Shown here one piece after another: positions 9,197 to 18,220 of a DNA stretch of 64,000 bases. The position numbers and the translations under genes were made by a program. Each line of letters starts with the position of its first letter. Position 1 is the stretch's first letter. The notes beneath the pieces are model-generated. The model was not told where the DNA came from, made no database searches, and was given only the letters and a program-made list of their open reading frames with translations. Source of the stretch: Maniola hyperantus (Eukaryota > Arthropoda > Insecta > Lepidoptera > Nymphalidae); contig NC_048554.1 in NCBI RefSeq assembly GCF_902806685.2, positions 558,001-622,000 of the forward strand. Direction: 5' to 3'.

Positions 9197-9427
9197 CTAG
9201 CTTATGCCCGCGACTTTGTCCGCGTGGACTACACAAATTTCAAACCCCTATTTCACCCCCTTAGAGGTTGAATTTTCAAAAATCCTTTCTTAGCGGATGC
9301 CTACGTCATAATAGCTATCTGCATGCCAAATTTCAGCCCGATTCGTCCAGTAGTTTGAGCTGTGCGTTGATAGATCAGTCAGTCAGTCAGTCAGTCAGTC
9401 AGTCACCCTTTCCTTTTATATATTAAT
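9197..9427 (-). mobile_element. Helitron B
   Basis: Plus strand reads CTAG-CTTATGCCCGCGACTTTG … (AGTC)n … CCTTTTATATATTA. It is full length except for an eroded TC end. Confidence 0.8.
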
Positions 9428-9555
9428 TATTATTGCTGCGCGTAAAATTAGCGCAGGCGCTTCTCTGAATTTATAGATCAATAAACATCTCAATTGCTTC
9501 ACTTTAGACTCGATACAGAAATACACTTCCATGGCTGGTCTTATGCGAGAGATCC

Positions 9556-10035
9556 TCATGATCCCATCGCCGGCTCACTACCGAGTACGAGTCTCCTCTC
9601 AGAGTGAGAAGGCAGGCCATAGTCTACGATGGCCAAGTGCGGATTGACAGACTACACACATTTGAGAAGGGTTTTGGCCATAGTCCTCGCTGGCCAAGTG
9701 CGGATTGACAGACTACACACATTTGAGAAGGGTTTTGGCCATAATCCACGCTGGCCAAGTGCGGATCGCCAGACTACACACATTTGAGAAGGGTTTTGGC
9801 CACAGTCCACGATGGCTAAGTGCGGATTGACAGACTACACACACTTTTGAGAAGGGTTTTGGCCACAGTCCACGATGGCCAAGTGCGGATTGACAGACTA
9901 CACACATTTGAGAAGGGTTTTGGCCATAATCCACGCTGGCCAAGTGCGGATCGCCAGACTACACACATTTGAGAAGGGTTTTGGCCATAGTCCACGCTGG
10001 CTGGCCAAGTGCGCATTGACGGACAACACCAGAGA
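9556..10035 (-). repeat. 61-bp minisatellite derived from inside SINE S1
   Basis: The left 100 bases are an ordinary S1 tail end (CCATCGCCGGCTCACTACC). The S1 stretch TTTGAGAAGGGTTTTGGCCA to GCGGATTGACAGACTACACAC is then repeated about six more times in tandem with a 61-62 bp period. The units at about 9735-9780 and 9925-9960 share the variant ATAATCCACGCTGGCC…GGATCGCC, three units apart, which suggests block duplication. The right edge (GGGGCGGGTCAGCTAA) looks like a Helitron 3' end, not SINE. The frames of 60-76 residues here are only translations of the repeat. Confidence 0.9.
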
Positions 10036-10056
10036 GAAGCTGGGGCGGGTCAGCTA

Positions 10057-10211
10057 ATTTCGGATAAAAAATAAAATTTGTTTTTCCTTTCTCTTTTTTA
10101 TCTTCTGTTGAATAGCATCCTTTCTGGGATAATTTTATAACACCTAGCTCTCAAAGGGCCCTTGCTCTGTTGGCCGAGTTTCGTCGTAGGTATTATTGGG
10201 CGGCCTTGCTC
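10057..10211. other. No feature seen
   Basis: Short unique AT-rich spacer between the minisatellite and MITE M1. Confidence 0.4.
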
Positions 10212-10512
10212 AGTACGCTTAATACGAGATTTTATGTCTCACCAACGTTGGGTATTCGGTGGTATTTGAGGGTAGAAAACCTTCCGCATCATAGTAAACT
10301 GGATCTTATTAGCCTTGTTTAAAGCTCAAGTTTGTCTACACATCTACAGCCAACGCTCCAAGCGGAAACGTTGCGAAATTAAATAAAAGTGGCATTGAAT
10401 TTTTGACTTCAATTCAAGGCTCTTTAGGTGCATTTCACTTTGACGGTATTGTGTTTCGACTCTCGAATTCTAGCAACGTTTGGTGAGACGTAAAATCTTA
10501 TACTAAGCGTAC
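10212..10512. mobile_element. MITE M1
   Basis: Inverted ends GTACGCTTAATACGAGATTT and the complement of GTACGCTTAGTATAAGATTT. The internal phrase TTCAATTCAAGGCTCTTTAG is shared with the 3357-3649 copy. Flanks (…CTCA | CTACT…) show no duplication. Confidence 0.85.
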
Positions 10513-10746
10513 CTACTGTTGTTTGTTGCTGATAGCTCAGGGCCGCCCTTTGTGCGGCGCTCCATTCAACGCCGATGTTGAAAACTTGTAAGTTGTATGG
10601 AAAAGTACCTACGCCCAAAACAATACATGGATGAAAGACTGTTATAACGGTGAATTTCACGTTTGCTTTGGAAGAAATAGAAGTATATAATATTTGAATA
10701 ATGTTACCTACTGATGCCGAAAATATGCCAAAAGACTTATTCAAAA

Positions 10747-10860
10747 CTAGATGATGCCCCCGACTTTAGATGTAGATTTAGCTTCTTTAAATCCCGTGGG
10801 ATTTTCCGGGATAAAAAGTTGCCTGTGTCAATAATTTCCGGGATGCAAGTTACTTCTGTT
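10747..10860 (-). mobile_element. Helitron A2 3' part
   Basis: Plus strand CTAG-ATGATGCCCCCGACTT, then CCCGTGGGA…TTCCGGGATAAAAAG. The 5' half is missing. Confidence 0.7.
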
Positions 10861-10865
10861 CCAAA

Positions 10866-11076
10866 TCCATACTAATACTTAATATAGATGTGAAAGTGTT
10901 TCTGTCTGTCTGGTTAGCTTTTCACGGTCCATCTGTTTAACCGATTTCGATGAAATTTGGTACAAAGATAGCTCACATCCCGGGGAAGGCTACTTTTGAT
11001 TTCGAAAAATCAAGGAGTTCTTACGGGATTTTATAAAAACTAAATCCACGCGGACGAAGTCGCGGGCATCATCTAG
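10866..11076 (+). mobile_element. Helitron A2, full length
   Basis: Starts TCCATACTAATACTTAATAT. It contains the family phrase CTTTTCACGGTCCATCTG and ends CGCGGACGAAGTCGCGGGCATCAT-CTAG. A2 differs from A1 in its 5' half and shares the 3' half. Confidence 0.85.
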
Positions 11077-11275
11077 TTTCAAACAAATCGGTTAAACGGA
11101 TGGTCCTTTAAGAATCCCGTGGGAACTCTTTGATTTTCCGGGATAAAAAGTAGCCTAAGTATGTCCTTCCCCGGGATGTAACTTTGTACCAAATTTCATC
11201 AAAATCGGTTGAACTGTTGGGCCGTGAAAAGCTAGCAGACAGACAGACAGACACACTTACGCATTTATACATTAA
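11077..11275 (-). mobile_element. Helitron A2, 3'-truncated
   Basis: Inverted relative to the previous element. It runs from AATCCCGTGGGAACTC to CAGACAGACAGACAC…GCATTTATACATTA. The terminal hairpin and CTAG are lost. Confidence 0.7.
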
Positions 11276-11280
11276 AGGCT

Positions 11281-11436
11281 GTTACTTAGGGGTTGAATTC
11301 TTAAAAATATTTTCTTAGCGGATGCCTAGATACATCATAATCTGCATGTCAAATTTCAGTCTGATCCGTCCAGTAGTTTGAGCTGTGCGTTGATATATAT
11401 CACTAAGTCACCTTTTCCTTTTATATATTTATTAGA
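11281..11436 (-). mobile_element. Helitron B, 3'-truncated
   Basis: Keeps GGGGTTGAATTCTTAAAAAT … GTTTGAGCTGTGCGTTGATA … CACCTTTTCCTTTTATATAT. Fourth consecutive Helitron in a cluster of about 700 bp. Confidence 0.75.
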
Positions 11437-11766
11437 TTGGGAATTTACTTAATTAAATATTTTTCCATTAACGTTGTGACAAGTATGAAACACTAACTTA
11501 TGCCCGCGACTTCATTTATCACATTTATCTCTACAATGGTTTGGAAAGCAAATTCTACTGCGAAGAGCCGACAAGGAAATCAGCAGTTAGGGAGTTTTCC
11601 AAAAATATATAAAAATATGAAACAATGCTGTAACTTTAAAATTTCATACCACCAGTTCCAAATACATTTTTCAAAGTCAAAGTCAAAGTCAAAAGGTTTA
11701 TTCAAAGTAGGTAAAAAAATTACGCTTTTTAATAGTCGGTTTGCATTTGTAAGATACTTTCCATAC

Positions 11767-11999
11767 TTCCATACTAATATTATAAATGCGAAAGTGTGTT
11801 TGTCCATCTGTCTGTCCGTCTGTCTGTTTGCTAACCTTTCACGGCCTATCCGTTCAACCGATTTTGACGAAATTTGGTACAGAGTTAGCTTACATCCCGG
11901 GCAGGACATAGGCTACTATTTATCCCGGAAAATCAAAGAGTTCCCACGGGATTTTTAAAAACCTAAATCTACGCGGACGAAGTCGCGGGCATCATCTAG
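11767..11999 (+). mobile_element. Helitron A2, full length
   Basis: Starts TCCATACTAATATTATAAAT, ends GTCGCGGGCATCAT-CTAG. The 152-residue frame over it is not a gene. Confidence 0.85.
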
Positions 12000-12174
12000 T
12001 AGCACATAATGACCGTATAATTTTTCCATTTTTTATGACAAATTTATGTTATGACGATATTTAAAGTTTTTGGGCACGATCCGAAGCTTATAACTTCATT
12101 AAAATGCAACAGGCAAGGTTATTAATAAATTCATAATTATGTCGAAACTCAATAATAGTGTCAACATCGATTAC

Positions 12175-12205
<31 letters not shown>

Positions 12206-12220
12206 CTACCATAAAGCACC
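12000..12220. other. No gene; (AT)n tract
   Basis: AT-rich spacer with an (AT)n microsatellite at about 12177-12199, directly followed by a T run and the end of a LINE. Confidence 0.6.
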
Positions 12221-12435
12221 ATTATAAAATGGTAGCTTTATTGCTACTACCATCTAGCCTATGGGCTAATAAGTAATATTATTCTAGCTTAAACTTCTAC
12301 TTATGATTAATTTTTAAATCTAATTTACAGTCCAGTAACTGTCCTTAGTTTATTCTAACACGTACTTACAGTTCACTATGTTCTTGTGACCTAGAAAAAT
12401 AAAGTAGCACAAGCACTATTACACAAACGCTGCAC

Positions 12436-12780
12436 TTATGTACTTTTTAACACTAATTCAAACGGCTTGGTTCTTTTGAGCCTCCTTTTGATGTCCATGT
12501 TATCTAGAAGCTTCACAGCCTCCAAATTAACATGATGGCGAAGTCGATGTTGGTGAGCTTCTGCGTACTTTTGGATGATTTTGTTTACGAACTCTATCTT
12601 AAGGTCCCTGTGGAGATCGTGATTTCTTACATACCAGGGTGCATTTGTTATTTCCCTGAGTACTTTGTTCTGGAATCTCTGTATTACTTGAACATTGGTC
12701 GGTTTAGTACACCCCCAGAGTTGTATACCATACGTCCATACACTTATATTTTTAAATTTTTTAATAAAAACTATTTGTTT
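12436..12780 (-). mobile_element. Jockey-clade LINE reverse transcriptase C-terminus
   Basis: On the minus strand one frame is open for about 110 codons to a stop at 12438-12436. It starts KQIVFIKKFKNISVWTYGIQ, continues LWGCTKPTNVQVIQRFQNKV, then LREITNAPWYVRNHDLHRDL, and ends KPFELVLKST. YGIQLWG and NAPWYVRN are hallmarks of the region after the reverse-transcriptase domain in Jockey-type LINEs. Upstream it is cut by the minisatellite. The 3' UTR runs on to about 12220. Confidence 0.9.
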
Positions 12781-12785
12781 TCCAA

Positions 12786-12841
12786 TGGTAGGTCCAATGT
12801 TAGGACCAATGTTAGGACCAATGTTAAGTCCAATGTTAGGT
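12786..12841. repeat. 12-bp minisatellite (GTTAGGACCAAT)n
   Basis: Four to five tandem units (GGTAGGTCCAAT, GTTAGGACCAAT twice, GTTAAGTCCAAT), exactly at the 5' break of the Jockey fragment. The 111-residue plus-strand frame through it is spurious. Confidence 0.85.
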
Positions 12842-13228
12842 GGGGGGTGTCTGGTGCTTATAAATAATTACCAAGTTTGATAGACACCCGTTTTATTGTC
12901 CCATCCTTCACACTGTTACAGTTCTTATAATTCACGAAGGCTAGTGAACTCTACTTGTAGTAACGTCGTCGTTTACATGGCCATTGCGTAAGTGTGCGTG
13001 TATGTCGGACCAATCAGTCGCGAGCAAGCCCTGTCAAACGCATTACTTAGTGTACCTTACGTAGGTATACCGATACGACTTAAACACAAGCATGAGTCAG
13101 TGGCCTTCGTGAAATGCAAGAACTATACAGAGTTAATAATATCGATACTTGGATTACACCATCATCGTGCGGTACCCTAATTAGGGTTGTTCGAACCGGA
13201 GTTTCTATCCCTCAATGTTTCTCTGAAG

Positions 13229-13389
13229 TTTTTTTTTATTCAGATACAAGTTAGCCCTTGACTGCAATCTCACCTGGTGGTAAGTGATGATGCAATCTAA
13301 GATGGATGCGGGCTAACCTGGAAGAGGTATGGCAGTTTTTAATAAACCCATACCCATTTTGGTTTCTACACGGCATCGTACCGGAACGA
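13229..13389 (-). mobile_element. SINE S3, head missing
   Basis: It matches 6649-6989 from the T run to CACGGCATCGTACCGGAACG and then stops. The tRNA-like head is replaced by a Helitron A1 fragment. Confidence 0.8.
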
Positions 13390-13543
13390 TTGATTTTCCG
13401 GGATGAAAAGTAGCCTATGTCACTCTCCAGGTCTTTAAATACCCATGCAAGGAATCACGTCAACCGGTTGCTCCGTTACGACGTGATTGAAGGACAAACC
13501 AACAAACACACACACTTTCGCATTTATAATAAGGGTACTGATA
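13390..13543 (-). mobile_element. Helitron A1, 3' end missing
   Basis: From TTGATTTTCCGGGATGAAAA to the 5' terminus (GGGTACTGA on the plus strand). It is fused directly to the truncated SINE S3, so the junction marks a deletion or recombination between two repeats. Confidence 0.8.
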
Positions 13544-14108
13544 CAAGCATATACAAGTAAAGTTTATTTCTAGAAGCCTCTAATTAATATTCACGAAAAG
13601 TAATTTAAAGATAAATATTATAGGAATACATAACGCTTGTACATACATAACATTTACATAATAATTTGTACACTTGGTCAGAGTGACTTAACATAGAGTT
13701 GAGTAGATATCGCAGATGTTCTATACCTAGTTGAATTTGTGCCTACACCCGTGCTTGTACATTCTTGAGCGTCGTGCCCCGTCCATTAATCGTAGTGGTA
13801 AAAAATTAAAATGGTGACGGTTTTCCTGGAATAATAATACCTGGAGATGACCTTGTATAGTTTGATAGTGATAACAAATTATTTTAGGAAATGATTATTT
13901 TTGAGCCGGCAGGGATTAGTCGGAATGATAGAAATAGAAATAGAAATAGTGTTTATTTGCTAGAATGTGGTACAATTTGGTCTTAAATCTATTTAGTTCT
14001 AACACATTCAACCAATAACTTAGTGTGCAAATTGTTCTATTACATTAAAAACGCATGTCGATGTCAATAATAATTAAAAAAAATTTAGTTATCATAAAAT
14101 ATAAATAA
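13544..14108. other. No gene seen
   Basis: AT-rich DNA. A short (TAGAAA)n run is at 13930-13950. No recurring element was recognised. Confidence 0.4.
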
Positions 14109-14344
14109 CTAGCTTATGCTCGCGACTTCGTCCGCGTAGACTACACAAATTTCAAACCCCTATTGCACCCCCTTAGGAGTTGAATTTTCAAAAATCCTTT
14201 CTTAGCGGATGCCTACGTCATAATAGCTATCTGCATGCCAAATTTCAGCCCGATCCGTCCAGTAGTTTGAGCTGTGCGTTGATAGATCAGTCAGTCAGTC
14301 AGTCAGTCAGTCAGTCAGTCACCTTTTTCTTTTATATATTTAGA
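14109..14344 (-). mobile_element. Helitron B, full length
   Basis: CTAG-CTTATGCTCGCGACTTCG at the left, an expanded (AGTC)n run at about 14287-14320, and TATATATTTAGA (complement of TCTAAATATATA) at the right. Confidence 0.9.
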
Positions 14345-14439
14345 AGACTATCCTACAACAGCAACAAAACAGTTGATGGCTAGAGACTTGATGGGTTGAC
14401 GCTGGTTCCCTGGGAACGGGTACGGGCGCTAATGTGGGA

Positions 14440-14800
14440 CGCAACGTGCGTTGACACATTGGCCCCGTGTCATATCAGGGACTAGGGAGACAGCATCAAG
14501 CAGAAACAGCTGAAAACGGCAAGCGGCGCAAGTATGCCTCTCTTATCAAGAGTTATATTTTTGTTCCGGTGGAGACCCTGGGGCCATGGAGTCTTAGTGC
14601 AAAAAAATTTACGAGACATTTCACCGCGATTACTAGCCTGGTGACAGAAGGGCTGGCTCATTTTTTGCGCCACGGATCAGCCTGGCTGTCCAGCGCGGAA
14701 ATGCAGCCATATTCTTGGCACCATTACACGCCGGCATGATTTGTAAAGTAATAAGATAAGGCTAGCTTTAAGTTTTATTGTATTTTTGCATTAAAAAAAT
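14440..14800 (+). mobile_element. LINE ORF2 C-terminal fragment (second LINE type)
   Basis: Across frameshifts the translation gives ETAENGKRRKYASLIKSYIF, then VPVETLGPWS, then, in another frame, a decayed tail ending in a GTI…HDL-like motif. This looks like the extreme C-terminus of a non-LTR ORF2. An A run ends it near 14800. The tail also occurs at 20808-20912 and 32145-32350, where it reads DRRAGSFFAQRISLAVQRGN. LINE clade not determined. Confidence 0.65.
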
Positions 14801-14860
14801 CTGTCATAATAATATCAAAATTCGTTACATAAAGTTTATCTGGAGGTTGCGCATCAGGCC

Positions 14861-15017
14861 CTTAGGCTGAGATCTATAGAGCGCACTTTGACTTTACTCA
14901 GACTTAAGATTGAGTTAAAACGAGACAGATTTATGTGAGAGATATAGCTCTGTCTCGTTTTAACTCAGTCTTAAGTCTAAGCTGAGTCAGAGTGCGCTCT
15001 ATAGATCTCACCCTCAG
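14861..15017. mobile_element. Foldback element M6a: 62-bp arms, 19-base loop
   Basis: Left arm 14868-14929 (starting TGAGATCTATAGAGCGCAC) and right arm 14949-15010 are reverse complements with about six mismatches. The loop is 14930-14948. A transcript would fold into a hairpin of about 60 bp. The flanks add a few more imperfect pairs (CTTAGG / CCCTCAG). Confidence 0.9.
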
Positions 15018-15174
15018 TGACTTACTGCCGTACTCAGAGTCGCTTAATCATTACCTCGTCGTGTAAGTTTAGATAAAACGAGAGAGAGCTATATCTCTCA
15101 CATAAATCTTTCTCGTTTGAACTCAATCTTAAGTAGGTAACGTTTAGCGACTCTGAGTACAGCAGTTAGTGTCA
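15018..15174. mobile_element. Foldback element M6b
   Basis: It starts right after M6a with TGACTTACTGCCGTACTCAG and ends with its near inverse (CTGAGTACAGCAGTTAGTGTCA region). Inner arms TAAAACGAGAGAGA and TTTCTCGTTT pair. The central phrase CTATATCTCTCACATAAATC is the complement of the M6a loop region. Another copy is at 41151-41288. Confidence 0.85.
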
Positions 15175-15342
15175 CGTCTACAAAATGTAGTTTATTCTAT
15201 GAAGTCAAATGATCCACTTGACGGTAAGCAGATGTGGTGTGTTATGGCGCATACCAACACGCGCGTCCTTGACTCATTTAGTGGAACCAATATTGATACT
15301 GGTATACATAGATTACATAACATACCTACTAGCTACTGAACC

Positions 15343-15797
15343 GTGATAGCCTAGTGGTTAAGACGTCTGCCTCTTAGTCGGGGGTTCGGAGCTCAATCCC
15401 GGGTACGCACATCTAACTTTTAGGGACCCAATTTCACCAAGCATTTAACCCGCGTTTAGTTAAACAATATTGTAATGCTATCAATTTTTGGCAGATGACA
15501 TATACGCGATTTTCAAAAAGGAGAGATACAATCATACAAACAATGTTAACTAAACCATGATTAATTTGTTTGGTGAAATTAGGCATAAATATCACTTGCT
15601 TTAAGGGTGAAGGAAAACACCGTGAGAAAATCTGCATGCCTGAGAGTTCTACATAATGTTTTCAAAAGTGTGTTCAAGTCTGCCAATCCGTACTTGGCTA
15701 GTGTGGTAGACTATGGCCAAAACCCTTCTAATTCTGAGAGGAAACTCAGTATCGAGCGACGATGGGTTGATCAGATGATGACGGTGATGATGATGAA
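15343..15797 (+). mobile_element. SINE S1 split by MITE M9
   Basis: Head GTGATAGCCTAGTGGTTAAG to the (GATGAT) tail on the plus strand, with about 150 extra bases (15428-15582) inside. Confidence 0.85.
15428..15582. mobile_element. MITE M9 inside SINE S1
   Basis: The ends are inverted: AATTTCACCAAGCATTTAAC … GTTTAGTTAA on the left and the complement of AATTTCACCAAACAAATTAA … GGTTTAGTTAA on the right. No second copy in the window. Confidence 0.7.
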
Positions 15798-15820
15798 GCG
15801 AAAAATCAAAACCACCCGTT

Positions 15821-15962
15821 TTTAGGGTTCCGTACCTAAGGAAAAAAGGAACCCTAATAGGATCACTTTATTGTCTGTCTGTCCGTCTGTCTGTCGTGTC
15901 TGTCAAGAAAACCTATAGGATACTTCCCGTTAAAGTCTGACTCGCACTTGGCCTGTTTTTTT
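15821..15962 (-). mobile_element. Repeat P, internally deleted
   Basis: Both ends are present (TTTAGGGTTCCGTACCTAAG … GACTCGCACTTGGCC), but about 300 central bases are missing, from CTTCCCGTTAA onward. Confidence 0.85.
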
Positions 15963-16616
15963 TGCAAAGGGGCACTAACGTAAAATACCACCTAGATGTA
16001 AATAAGTAAACATTTTTTTCTTTCTTATTTATATCGCAAATAAGAATTTTATATCGCAAGTTTGTCATATTTAATAGGAAAACCGAGATGTGTGGGAATC
16101 TACAAGAAAGTAATCTACAGAGGAGTAATTTGCAAGCGAGTATTTTACCTACGAATAGTTGAAGATAAATATCATAAGCTGTACGTACTAACATAGTTCT
16201 TAAGTTTTTAAATATTGTGTACCTATTTACTAACACCACATGGGCCACGGCCTGAAATAAAGAAATTTATTTATTTCTTTCTTTGTTTCAAAGCAACCAA
16301 TCCGTCGATATATTGTGTCCCTCGCATGTTTAGTCGCAAAGCTTCGAATATGATTTCTGTAAGTGAATCTAAACAAGCCATACGATCAGAGAATTGGCAC
16401 GACATCAAACTGCATGTTGTAACCCAGTTCCACTCGCACTACTAATGTATGCGTCGCGTCGCCACGCGGAAGTGGTACCACTCCACTATCGGGACTCAAC
16501 ACAGGCAAACTAGAAATCGTAATAGGCTTGCGGCTCCTACGATCCGCCTTAGGAAAGCCGGAAAGTCTTGTAGGAATTAGTGTAATCTGATTATAATATG
16601 TATTAGGAAAAGCTGT
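15963..16616. other. No gene seen
   Basis: AT-rich DNA with an AAATAAAGAAATTTATTTATTTC near-palindrome around 16256-16280 (possibly an old LINE tail). Short frames here have no recognisable domain. Confidence 0.4.
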
Positions 16617-16791
16617 TTTTTTTTTTTAAAGAATATTAGCCATGTCAAATGACTAATATTCCCTTTTCCTCTCCAATTAAGCGTCAGGCTTGTGCTAGGA
16701 GTAGGTACGACAATAGTGCAACGGGCGGGGTTTGAACCGTCGACCTTTCGATTTTCGGTCCACTCCTATACCGGTTGAGCTATCAAGGCTC
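16617..16791 (-). mobile_element. SINE S2, tRNA part and body
   Basis: Plus-strand T run, ATTAGCCATGTCAAATGAC, GTACGACAATAGTGCAACGG, then the inverted B and A boxes ending GAGCTATCAAGGCTC. Confidence 0.85.
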
Positions 16792-16855
16792 AAGACTGCA
16801 CATCTATCAATGCACAGCTCAAACTACTGGATCGGTCGTACTGAAAAGCATCATC

Positions 16856-17263
16856 AAGAAAACCTATAGGGTACATCCCGTTGACCTAGAAATCTGAAAT
16901 TTGGTAGATTAGGTATTAGGTAGGTAGGATTAGTTTGGTAGTTAGATGACTTATAACACAAGTAAAGGAATAAATCCGAAAACCGTGAATTTATAGTTAC
17001 ATCATTGGTTACATCACAGACAATAAAATTAAAATACGTTCATGAACAAATATTAGTATTTTCAATTTTCAAAGTTAGGTAACTATACCAAATGGGGTAT
17101 AGTATGAAAGGGTACTTTACTTGTAAATTCTAACTAAAACAGATTTTATTTATTTTTATGAATACCTAATAGTTTTTGATTTATCGTGCAAAATGTCGAA
17201 AAAATACGAATGTAATACGGAACCCTCGGTGCGCGAGTCTGACTCGCACTTGGCCGGTTTTTA
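16856..17263 (-). mobile_element. Repeat P, one end missing
   Basis: From TCAAGAAAACCTATAGGGTA to GACTCGCACTTGGCCGG. The AGGGTTCCGT end is lost. Confidence 0.85.
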
Positions 17264-17540
17264 CTCTATAAAAAGTATGCGATACGTATTGTATTATTTA
17301 CTCAAAATATTACCCAATATTTAAGTAAATAACTCGTAACAAATAATCAATAGAGACATAACGTAGTATTGTTTTTGTTTACCCGCAACCAGTTAAGGGC
17401 GTGTAGGCGGTAGTACTCCGGCGCCCTGCTGCCCTACCGAAACCTATAACAGGGACGATAACAATAAATACTGGCTTTATGGACTAAGAGCCAGCGCGTG
17501 CCAGACCTTCCTTATGACTACCCATATCACTAACCATGTA
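17264..17540. other. No feature seen
   Basis: Unique sequence with no coding frame of note. Confidence 0.4.
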
Positions 17541-18208
17541 GGTACCCTTACCTATTGTAAATGCGAAAGTGTGTTTGTTTGTTGATTTATTGGTTTGTTG
17601 GTTTGAAAGAAGAAAGAAAGAAAGAAAAGACGTTTATTTACACAACTGTGCCACACATCACAACTTAAAGCTAAGAGCTGGTTATTCCGGCGCTTCTTCC
17701 ACCTGAGAACAAGCAAAAGAAGCGCCGGAACAAACTGTCATGTGTGGCACAACCCGAAAAAAGGTTCCCAGCTCAGCATTATGCTGTATGCCTTGTTGCA
17801 CTAGAACATACAGCGCTGATTTTCAGCTGGTACCTTGAACCGGGTGACGCCACGGAATCATAAACTAGTTACTTACTTAGTTATTTAGCACCATACATAT
17901 TTCAATATCTAATAATAGTCAAACAAAGACTAAGCACACCTACATAATTATATTATAGGTATATAAATATTAACTTAATATAAATGTTAACACCAGGTAA
18001 CTACTTAAGTTTGTATATAATATATACAATTTTTAAGTTTGTTAGTTTGTTGTTTTGTCCTTCAATAACGTCGCAACGGTGCAACGGATCGACGTGATTT
18101 TTTGCATGGGTAGGGTCTATTTAAAGACCTGGAGAGTGACTGGCTACTTTTTACCCCGGGAAATCAATGAGTTTCCACGGAATTTAAAAAGTCGCGGGCA
18201 TCACCTAG
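17541..18208 (+). mobile_element. Helitron A1 split by a LINE 3' end
   Basis: The left part ends …TTGTTGGTTTG at 17606. The right part resumes GTCCTTCAATAACGTCGCAA near 18056 and ends GTCGCGGGCATCAC-CTAG. Confidence 0.85.
17607..18030 (-). mobile_element. LINE 3' UTR with (TTTC)n tail and hairpins
   Basis: Minus strand: CTGAAAATCAGCGCTG, later CAGCATAATGCTGAG, then two nested stems (TTCCGGCGCTTCTT pairing with AAGAAGCGCCGGAA; GTGCCACACATCACA with its near inverse), then AATAAACGTCTTTTC and (TTTC)n. The polyadenylation signal and simple-repeat tail mark a non-LTR retrotransposon end. The 17860-18030 part is extra AT-rich DNA whose origin I cannot place. Related ends: 20720, 27752, 43930. Confidence 0.7.
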
Positions 18209-18220
18209 TTATTTTAGAAA

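Noticed and set aside
9360..9412. (AGTC)n runs as a CRISPR-like or regulatory array
   Set aside because: Simple-sequence part of Helitron B, seen at the same place in each copy, with no spacers.
9713..10016. Overlapping frames with repeated WPKPFS / CQSAL units
   Set aside because: Artefact of the 61-bp minisatellite. The unit is not a multiple of three, so the repeats drift through frames.
11500..11958. 152-codon plus-strand frame
   Set aside because: Its second half is Helitron A2 sequence and its first half has no domain. Other Helitron copies give similar chance frames.
15343..15415. SINE heads as functional tRNA genes (also 23895, 27645, 46316, 48270)
   Set aside because: A and B boxes are present, but acceptor stems do not pair well and the sequences continue into repeated SINE bodies.
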